From NCBI GenBank assembly GCA_023266415.1, contig JAHFQG010000008.1, positions 10,981 to 19,511 of the forward strand: 8,531 nt of DNA. Reading direction: 5' to 3'. Positions 1-5,281 of the stretch are shown here, one piece after another (the stretch's first letter is position 1; every line of letters starts with the position of its first letter). The notes under the pieces are model-generated. The model ran no database searches, was not told the origin of the DNA, and was given only the letters and a program-made list of their open reading frames with translations. This stretch comes from Francisellaceae bacterium. GTDB lineage: Bacteria; Pseudomonadota; Gammaproteobacteria; Berkiellales; Berkiellaceae. A program made the position numbers and the translations under genes.

Positions 1-204
1 GCCACTGAAACCGCCCGTCTGGTTAACCTGGATATCACGGGAATTGACCTTTTATTTGACAAAAATGAGTTCAAAATCTGTGAAGCCAACTCCGCTCCCG
101 GTTTCAAAGGTCTTGAAAAAGTGGTAGGAAATGTCGTCGCCGAACACATTATGGAGTATATTTACCTTAAGGTGAGTGGATTTGTTCCCAAATTTAAGGA
201 ATAG
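1..204 (+). CDS. RimK-like ATP-grasp ligase, C-terminal end (partial)
   Basis: An open frame enters from the left edge and stops at 202-204, giving the last 67 residues. The segment GIDLLFD, then KICEANSAPGFKGLEK, is the typical C-terminal part of the ATP-grasp fold in RimK/LysX-type ligases. The Glu and Asn of the CEAN motif (residues 28 and 30 of the fragment) would coordinate Mg-ATP. Family members use ATP to join an amino acid, often glutamate, to a carboxylate on a protein C-terminus or small molecule; the substrate here cannot be told. The next gene starts 2 bp after the stop, so the two are almost certainly co-transcribed. Family assignment is fairly secure, the exact role is not. Confidence 0.8.
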   Translation, partial: ATETARLVNLDITGIDLLFDKNEFKICEANSAPGFKGLEKVVGNVVAEHIMEYIYLKVSGFVPKFKE

Positions 205-206
205 CT

Positions 207-1022
207 ATGTGCCGTTTTGTGGCCTATCTGGGCAAACAGGGAAAAGTATTGGGCGATTTAATAGAAAAGCCAGATAACTCACTTATAAGCCAAAGCCGTC
301 AAGCTCGGGAAGGTAAAACGGGACTCAATGCGGATGGATTTGGTATTGGCTGGTATGATCATGATATTAACGATGCCCCTGGGGTATATCGTTCTGTCCA
401 GCCTGCTTGGAATGACCACAACTTACGTCATATTGCGTCTAAAATAAAATCCAAATGTTTTATCGGGCATGTTCGTGCCTCCACGGTGGGGGATGTAAAT
501 ATATACAACTGCCATCCTTTTACCCACAACGAATTTGCCTTTATCCACAATGGCACCATTCAGGGGTTTGAGCAGATCCGCCGTCGAGTTATTAACATGC
601 TTGAAGATCCATTTTTTGAAATCATCGAAGGTCAAACCGATTCTGAGCATTTTTTTGCTACCCTGATGATGTTAGTTTCTCACCTTTCTAAACCCTACAC
701 GTTAGATCGCCTAGCGAAATGTATGCTTAAAACCATCGCCATGACCAATGAATTACAGGCAGGCCTTAAAGAGGGCCTTTTTTGCCGCCTCAATACGGTG
801 CTGACTAATGGCAAAGAATTGCTGGTGACTCGCTATGTCTCCTACGAAGAAGAATCGGCTTTGTCGTTACATTATACCCTAGAGGAAAACGGCATTGTTA
901 TTGCTTCGGAAGAGCTACCCACGTATGCCACCCAATGGGTGGAGATCCCCGTAAATTCTATGGTATTAGTGGGCGCTGACCTAAAAGTAACCACCATGCC
1001 ATTGAATCCTTGGAGCGATTAA
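207..1022 (+). CDS. Class II glutamine amidotransferase, YafJ/EgtC-like
   Basis: A 271-residue protein with an N-terminal nucleophile (Ntn) glutaminase fold throughout. Cys2 follows the initiator Met directly (MCRFVAYLG) and would become the catalytic N-terminal cysteine after Met removal. Other family landmarks are LNADGFGIGWY (residues 40-50), GHVRAST with Arg90 for the glutamine carboxylate, HNGTI (114-118, oxyanion-hole Asn-Gly) and TDSE (144-147) closing the active site. It should hydrolyse glutamine or a gamma-glutamyl amide. Length fits stand-alone YafJ/EgtC-type enzymes, which lack a fused synthase domain. The start is fixed by the required MC N-terminus and lies 2 bp after the ATP-grasp gene, suggesting a joint role in gamma-glutamyl/amide chemistry. 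The physiological substrate is unknown, and EgtC (ergothioneine pathway) is not supported because no other egt gene is seen. Confidence 0.9.
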   Translation: MCRFVAYLGKQGKVLGDLIEKPDNSLISQSRQAREGKTGLNADGFGIGWYDHDINDAPGVYRSVQPAWNDHNLRHIASKIKSKCFIGHVRASTVGDVNIYNCHPFTHNEFAFIHNGTIQGFEQIRRRVINMLEDPFFEIIEGQTDSEHFFATLMMLVSHLSKPYTLDRLAKCMLKTIAMTNELQAGLKEGLFCRLNTVLTNGKELLVTRYVSYEEESALSLHYTLEENGIVIASEELPTYATQWVEIPVNSMVLVGADLKVTTMPLNPWSD

Positions 1023-1034
1023 TAATACTTTATC

Positions 1035-1059
1035 CCCTCTCCCGCGAAGCGGGGGAGGG
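1035..1059. repeat. GC-rich hairpin, probable dispersed palindromic repeat
   Basis: An 11-bp stem (1035-1045 with 1049-1059, one G-T pair) closes a GAA triloop. No T-run follows on either strand, so it is not a classical intrinsic terminator, although it sits 12 bp after the amidotransferase stop and could protect the mRNA 3' end. Such CCCTCTCCCGC palindromes are often multi-copy in bacterial genomes; copy number cannot be judged here. Confidence 0.6.
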
Positions 1060-1099
1060 TAGGGAGGGGGGCTTGTTTGGAGGAGGGCTAGGGAAGGGG
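1051..1099 (+). other. G-run cluster, potential G-quadruplex
   Basis: Positions 1051-1071 carry four runs of at least three G separated by 1-2 bases (5, 3, 3 and 6 Gs), which meets the usual G3N1-7 rule. Three further G-runs lie at 1085-1087, 1091-1093 and 1096-1099. The first two runs also form the 3' arm of the neighbouring hairpin, so the two structures would exclude each other. The rest of this gap (1100-1214) is AT-rich, and I see no convincing promoter in it. Confidence 0.4.
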
Positions 1100-1214
1100 T
1101 GTATCTACAACAAAAATTCCACAAAAAAAACACAATTATTCTCAATAAAACCATCAATTTTTTCTAAAATTTTCCGATACATAAATAACTTTAATGGTTT
1201 TTGGAACAGGAAAT

Positions 1215-3737
1215 ATGGGTGGCTCTTTTAAGATTCCCACAAGACCTAGTCTTACTAAAGATGATGAAATTAATCGAATTACAGATATAATCCAAAAACT
1301 TGGAGAAGATATAATCCAAAAATCCGGAGAATTATCAACATGGAAAAATGTTGTGCCTGAAGAAGGTGGAAAAAAAATAACTAGAAAAATGAGCAAGACA
1401 GATAAAAAAGACGAGATGGATAAAAAAGAAGAAATAAAAAAAGAAGTTGAAAAAATTCCCAAAAAAGAAAAAGAAGTAATCAGCCTAATTGGAGAACTGT
1501 TGTCGCTGTCAAAAGAAAAAGATAATCTAACTAGTCAAATAACGGTTGCAAACACAAGCAAGACAGATTCTTCACTTGAAACAAAAACTCCAGCAAAGCC
1601 TGAAACAAAAACCAAAACAAAAAAGGTTTCCAGACATTCAAGTTCAAAAATTATTAAAAGAATCAATGGGTTGACAAGTGAAATAAGTGGTAAACTGGCA
1701 GAGCTTGAGGTAAAATTTTTAGAGTCTGATGCGAACAGTATAGCTTATAAATCAGTACAAGCTTTTTACGAGAAGCATCCATTCTATCATAGAAAAACAT
1801 TTTTAGATGAACCTTTACGTAAAGATGATCCTCAGAAATATAAAGAAATCACAAGAAGTGTGTCGGAAAAAAAACAAGAAAGTTCGAATCCTGAAAATAA
1901 CAATGCGGAATATATTAATACTAGTGTGTCAGAAAAAAATGACACAGAAACAATTATTAGAGAACTTAAAGTCGCGAAAGATTTGTTTGAAAGGATGGAG
2001 CATATTAAAACCGATCTGGATAAAGCAGAAGAACATATAAAACAATGTAATATACAATATGGTAAAGAAAAAGTAGAATTAGGGAATTCATTATCAGAAG
2101 AATCGTCGACCAAATATACAGAGATTGAATCTTTACATGGCCTCCTGAAGGAAAGATTTAAAATCGAAAAAGATGTTGCGGAAAATACAAAAAAAATGCG
2201 CAATCAGCTTGACAGGAGAGTTGACGAAAATTTGAGTCAGATATCAAACGAAATAGACGAGCATTATAAAGATTCTGGTTTAACAGAACAAAAAGCAAGT
2301 CTTATAAAGATAGATCTTGCCAAAGGCATTTCTGAAATAATTGACCAGTTTATTATAGAAGAGGATTATGTTAAATCTCACGATGAACAACGTCAAGAAC
2401 CACAAATTGGAAAAAGTGGTTTTGGTGAAAAATATCGAAACTTGAATGAAAGGCTAAAATTGCTATTGGCAAAACAACCATCGCAACAATATACAGATAT
2501 CGAGGTCGAATCTTTATTTGGCCATCTGAAAGAGGCAGTTAAAATCAAAAAAGAAATTAAAGTGGCCAAAAACAAACATGATGAATTTAAAAAGAGACTT
2601 GAAGAGAACGGTCGTCAGATATCACAAGAGGTCAATGAGAACAAGGACTGGTTTGGTGAGAAACTTAAAACGTACAGTGAAAGAGAAAAGCTCGTCCTGG
2701 GGATTTGTAAAACAATCGACAGTTCTACCAAGGAAAAAGATGATATTGGAAAGCTAAGCAAGGAACGTAAAGAATTGCAGGAAGAAATAGATAATTTTAA
2801 GAAAAAATATGAAGACTTGAATCTTGGTGAAAATCCGATTAAAACCCTGGATCATACTATTAGGCTTTTAAAAGAAGGAATCAAGCCTGCAGAAGAAAAA
2901 TATATTGCGGTTCGTTATAACGAAGATGTAATCGGTAATGATAATGAATATTCAATGGCAAATGCAAATCCCGGTTCTGATGAAAATATAAACATATATG
3001 GAGGGGCCGAAAGTCCATATTCAATAGAAAATGAAAGTACCGAACCCAACGAAGGAAAAAGCCATATATATGAATCGTTGCCTGAAAAAGAGACCGACCC
3101 CGCTGACTTTGTGGGCGATAACAAATCGAAACTTCTCCAAGAGTTAGCAGATAAACTTGGTGAAACTGCCGCTATTGAAGAGAAACAAAATGAATTTAAA
3201 GCCAAAGCGGAAACATTTGGCGGATTAGCCACGAATTATCTTGAAAGGAAAGATCCACAGCTGGCGAAGTTAGAAGAAGAAATTAAATTGATTGAGAAAA
3301 AAATAACTGTTCCGCCATTGGAACCACTCAGCGACCCAAAGGTCGAAATTCCACCTCCTCTTCCTTCTAGGGAAGGATTTGATGAAATGGTTATAAATCA
3401 TAAGCTTAAAAATCTTAATGCTGAAAAAAAGAAACTCCTTACATCACCTGAACACAAAGATTTACTAGAAAAAAAACCTGAAGAAGCTAAATCTCGGCTG
3501 GCGGAGATAGATAAAGAAATTGATGCATTAAAAAAATCACTAAAATCACTTGAGGCCAAATCAGCCCACCCGTTATCGACGTCACCCGCCCCCCCCGATG
3601 GAGGGCCGGGTATGCCCCTGACGCCGTTCGGGCAAGGGAAACAAAAGGAAAACCCGAAGGAGTTGCTGCTCCATAATGAGGAAAAATCGCCTACACAAGA
3701 AGTACCGGAGCCTAAGAAGCCTAATAAGTCAATGTAA
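1215..3737 (+). CDS. Large coiled-coil protein with tyrosine/SH3-ligand motifs, putative secreted effector
   Basis: No family is recognised. The 840-residue product is very rich in Lys and Glu, with long predicted coiled-coil stretches (roughly residues 20-190, 235-560 and 630-790), no signal peptide and no membrane span. Residues 297-350 and 422-477 are diverged copies of one unit (KYTEIESLHGLLKE and QYTDIEVESLFGHLKE, both ending in an EN..QIS.E pattern). Host-like motifs include Y209KEI, Y301TEI and Y426TDI (Src-SH2 type), Y233INT (Grb2-SH2 type), a cluster at Y579, Y595, Y602 and Y619, and PPPLPSR at 713-719 (class II SH3 ligand). The tail is Pro/Gly-rich and ends basic. I chose ATG 1215 because AGGA precedes it and it gives an MG start like the 4438 gene; ATG 1194, seven codons upstream, lacks a visible ribosome site. 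AT-rich codon use differs from the housekeeping genes. A secreted scaffold is likely; a cytoskeletal or structural coil protein is the main alternative. Confidence 0.75.
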   Translation: MGGSFKIPTRPSLTKDDEINRITDIIQKLGEDIIQKSGELSTWKNVVPEEGGKKITRKMSKTDKKDEMDKKEEIKKEVEKIPKKEKEVISLIGELLSLSKEKDNLTSQITVANTSKTDSSLETKTPAKPETKTKTKKVSRHSSSKIIKRINGLTSEISGKLAELEVKFLESDANSIAYKSVQAFYEKHPFYHRKTFLDEPLRKDDPQKYKEITRSVSEKKQESSNPENNNAEYINTSVSEKNDTETIIRELKVAKDLFERMEHIKTDLDKAEEHIKQCNIQYGKEKVELGNSLSEESSTKYTEIESLHGLLKERFKIEKDVAENTKKMRNQLDRRVDENLSQISNEIDEHYKDSGLTEQKASLIKIDLAKGISEIIDQFIIEEDYVKSHDEQRQEPQIGKSGFGEKYRNLNERLKLLLAKQPSQQYTDIEVESLFGHLKEAVKIKKEIKVAKNKHDEFKKRLEENGRQISQEVNENKDWFGEKLKTYSEREKLVLGICKTIDSSTKEKDDIGKLSKERKELQEEIDNFKKKYEDLNLGENPIKTLDHTIRLLKEGIKPAEEKYIAVRYNEDVIGNDNEYSMANANPGSDENINIYGGAESPYSIENESTEPNEGKSHIYESLPEKETDPADFVGDNKSKLLQELADKLGETAAIEEKQNEFKAKAETFGGLATNYLERKDPQLAKLEEEIKLIEKKITVPPLEPLSDPKVEIPPPLPSREGFDEMVINHKLKNLNAEKKKLLTSPEHKDLLEKKPEEAKSRLAEIDKEIDALKKSLKSLEAKSAHPLSTSPAPPDGGPGMPLTPFGQGKQKENPKELLLHNEEKSPTQEVPEPKKPNKSM
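1284..1331 (+). repeat. 24-bp tandem duplication
   Basis: Two adjacent 24-bp units (1284-1307, 1308-1331), identical at 21 of 24 positions, encode DIIQKLGE then DIIQKSGE near the N-terminus of the large coiled-coil protein. It is in frame and points to recent local duplication. Confidence 0.75.
2103..2643 (+). repeat. Internal duplication in the coiled-coil protein
   Basis: Segments 2103-2262 and 2478-2643 encode two related units of about 55 residues, each opening with Y-T-[E/D]-I-E, then SL-x-G-x-LKE, a KI-x-K segment, and closing with EN..QIS.E. The similarity is visible in the protein and only partly retained in the DNA, so the duplication is old. Confidence 0.65.
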
Positions 3738-3799
3738 AAATAAGTTATTTCTCTTACCAACATCAATACCTTCAGCACATAAATGTTGTGTCTGCTCTG

Positions 3800-3828
3800 T
3801 TGAATGTCTAGAACATCGGCTGTATAAT
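3800..3828 (+). promoter_or_regulatory. Sigma-70-type promoter for deformylase
   Basis: TTGAAT (3800-3805; matches TTGA of the consensus) is separated by exactly 17 bp from a perfect TATAAT (3823-3828). Transcription would begin near 3834-3837, at or within a few bases of the deformylase ATG at 3838, leaving almost no 5' leader. Confidence 0.65.
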
Positions 3829-3837
3829 TTCGATTAT

Positions 3838-4377
3838 ATGACGATACTGCGCATTCTCGACTACCCCGACTCACGCCTTAAAGCCATTGCTCCCTCGGTG
3901 GAAGATGTCCATAACCCTCGCATCCAAACCATGATAGCTGATATGGTAGACACCCTCCAAAACACAGAACACTGCGGGGGGCTGGCCGCCACTCAGCTAG
4001 ATATTCAAAATCCAGCCCGTATTTTTGTGTATTACGATTTTCAAGAAAAGGCGCCCCAACAAGCACAAACCTTAATGGTGGTGGTAAACCCCGTTATCGT
4101 CGAAACCGTCGGAGAGGTGGTGGAAGAAGAAGGCTGTATGTCTGTCTATTCCGCACCGGTTAAAGTGGCTCGCCCTAAATGTACCACTATTGAAGCACTT
4201 GACCCACAAGGAAACCCCGTTCGCCTGACTCGCGAAGGATATTTGGCCAAATTGTATATACACGAAATCGACCACTTAAACGGTATACTCAACATTGACC
4301 ACCTTAAACCCTTCAAACGCGCTCTTATCGATGAAAAAATAAAAAAAGCCCTCAAAAAGCGTGGCCGTACCCAATAA
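3838..4377 (+). CDS. def: Peptide deformylase
   Basis: A 179-residue metal-dependent deformylase that would remove the N-formyl group from new polypeptides at the ribosome exit. The three family motifs are in order: motif I as CGGLAATQ (residues 46-53), motif II EEGCMS (97-102, Cys100 as metal ligand) and motif III HEIDH (142-146, His142 and His146 as ligands, Glu143 catalytic). Motif I departs from the common GxGLAAPQ in its first Gly (Cys46) and its Pro (Thr52), while Gln53 is kept. Length is normal. The start at 3838 gives the standard MTILRILDYPDSRLK N-terminus; the same frame is open further upstream to 3676, but that extension overlaps the preceding gene and has no family resemblance. 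No Shine-Dalgarno is visible, consistent with a leaderless message. It stands between two effector-like genes without the usual fmt partner. It could be a secondary deformylase. Confidence 0.93.
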   Translation: MTILRILDYPDSRLKAIAPSVEDVHNPRIQTMIADMVDTLQNTEHCGGLAATQLDIQNPARIFVYYDFQEKAPQQAQTLMVVVNPVIVETVGEVVEEEGCMSVYSAPVKVARPKCTTIEALDPQGNPVRLTREGYLAKLYIHEIDHLNGILNIDHLKPFKRALIDEKIKKALKKRGRTQ

Positions 4378-4423
4378 AAACCCTCAACTTTCCCACAAAT
4401 TGGCCGATGTAATGGCATTAGAG

Positions 4424-4430
4424 TGAGGAG
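4424..4430 (+). promoter_or_regulatory. Strong ribosome binding site deciding the 4438 start
   Basis: TGAGGAG lies 7 bp before ATG 4438. It favours this start over the in-frame GTG at 4423, which overlaps the site. No clear promoter is seen in the 60-bp gap after deformylase, so read-through from the def promoter is possible. Confidence 0.65.
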
Positions 4431-4437
4431 ATGTATT

Positions 4438-5205
4438 ATGGGTAGCTTAGAAAAAAATCTTGAAACACTGGAGGCCACAAAGCAACAAATTGAAAAAAAA
4501 TTAAATGAATTGAAAAGCAAAACAACAAAAGACTTAAAAAAAGAAGCTAATACAGCCCGACCACTTGATGCTGGAAAAGTTAATCTTACCGATGATCATA
4601 TAAAAATATTTATTCAGGCTCTCCAGGAGCAGCTTAAAGAGGTTAATGAAGCTATAAAAGAAATTTCTCCCGAGAAGGAAGAAGACCCTTATACATTACC
4701 TCAAGATAGTCCTTATAATTTATCAAAAGAATCTTCCGAATCAGGTTACATAGAAGTTACTACAGAGGATGAAGAAAAATATTATACAGTACCTCAAGAT
4801 AATGCTGAAAAAAAAGTACCTCAAGATGATGTTGAAAAAAAAGAAGAAACTTATGATTTACCACAAAAACCTACAGGACCAGGCTATCTAAAAGTTGCCC
4901 CATCAGGAAAATCATCAGAAGAACCATCAGAAGAACCATCAGAAGAACCATTCTATCTAGAACCTATTCCATTAAAAGAACAGAACAAAGAGAATTTGTA
5001 TTCAGAAGTAAGAATTGAAGGTGTCCCACCGCCCGTGCCTCCACGGAAGCCGCCCGTTAACAGTAACAGCGGAGGTCCGGAATCGGGCGGGGGATTACCC
5101 CGCACAAAAATGGAACGTCCCCGAATGCTTACTCCAGAGGAGATAGAGAATATGAAGCCTCCCGAAGGCTCTCCTCCTAAACGCCCTCCAAAACCTAAAA
5201 TTTAA
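4438..5205 (+). CDS. Tyrosine-motif and SH3-ligand scaffold protein, putative secreted effector
   Basis: No family is recognised, but the 255-residue protein has a clear three-part plan. Residues 1-80 are a charged helical, probably coiled-coil, segment. Residues 82-191 hold nine tyrosines, eight of them in short spaced motifs: YxxP at Y85 (YTLP), Y116 (YTVP), Y139 (YDLP) and Y173 (YLEP), plus Y93 NLS, Y104 IEV, Y150 LKV and Y188 SEV. PQD/VPQD elements recur around them, and SEEP is repeated three times at 160-171. Residues 196-255 are proline-rich, beginning VPPPVPPRKPP (196-206), a class II SH3 ligand, and ending in a basic tail (KRPPKPKI). There is no signal peptide or membrane span. The layout recalls animal docking proteins such as p130Cas, whose YxxP repeats bind Crk/Nck SH2 domains once phosphorylated. 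I infer a protein injected into a eukaryotic host, probably by a type IV system, but no secretion gene is in view. Confidence 0.8.
   Translation: MGSLEKNLETLEATKQQIEKKLNELKSKTTKDLKKEANTARPLDAGKVNLTDDHIKIFIQALQEQLKEVNEAIKEISPEKEEDPYTLPQDSPYNLSKESSESGYIEVTTEDEEKYYTVPQDNAEKKVPQDDVEKKEETYDLPQKPTGPGYLKVAPSGKSSEEPSEEPSEEPFYLEPIPLKEQNKENLYSEVRIEGVPPPVPPRKPPVNSNSGGPESGGGLPRTKMERPRMLTPEEIENMKPPEGSPPKRPPKPKI
4915..4950 (+). repeat. Three 12-bp tandem repeats
   Basis: Three perfect copies of TCAGAAGAACCA (4915-4926, 4927-4938, 4939-4950) encode SEEP-SEEP-SEEP between the tyrosines at 150 and 173. Perfect identity suggests recent expansion and likely copy-number variation between strains, without loss of frame. 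Confidence 0.9.
5026..5055 (+). other. SH3-ligand coding segment, SOS1-like
   Basis: This encodes PPPVPPRKPP (residues 197-206 of the 4438 gene product). It fits the class II SH3 consensus PxxPx[R/K] and matches the first seven residues of the SOS1 Grb2-binding peptide PPPVPPRRR, recalled from memory. The local DNA is markedly more GC-rich than the preceding 600 bp. Confidence 0.65.
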
Positions 5206-5214
5206 CAATCTATC

Positions 5215-5244
5215 GTGACAGGTCAAATCCATATGAATTATACT
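5215..5244 (+). promoter_or_regulatory. Sigma-70-type promoter for the 5282 gene
   Basis: GTGACA (5215-5220, five of six consensus bases) is followed after 18 bp by TATACT (5239-5244, five of six). A start near 5251 would leave a leader of about 30 bases containing GGAG at 5272-5275, six bases before the ATG. Confidence 0.6.
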
Positions 5245-5281
5245 CGATATAGGTTATTTAAGAAACTTACTGGAGAAAAAA

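Noticed and set aside
1035..1059. Intrinsic terminator of the amidotransferase operon
   Set aside because: The hairpin is strong but no T-run follows it on either strand.
1010..1231. 73-residue open frame
   Set aside because: It runs through the GC-rich hairpin/G-run repeat, has no ribosome site, and overlaps two better genes.
1215..1238. MG start of both effector-like proteins as N-myristoylation signals
   Set aside because: After Gly2 the key position (residue 6) is Lys in both MGGSFK and MGSLEK; the consensus needs a small residue such as Ser or Thr there.
3613..3630. MPLTP at the end of the large protein and at the start of the 5282 protein as a shared module
   Set aside because: Similarity ends after five residues and is compatible with chance.
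3676..3837. N-terminal extension of deformylase
   Set aside because: It overlaps the preceding gene, has no deformylase resemblance, and the promoter lies within it just before ATG 3838.
4378..4437. Promoter for the 4438 gene
   Set aside because: TTGGCC at 4400 has no -10 element at 16-18 bp; nothing convincing fits in the 60-bp gap.
4681..5010. EPIYA-type tyrosine motifs
   Set aside because: No EPIYA or close EPxY[A/T] sequence is present; the tyrosines follow YxxP and YxxV patterns instead.
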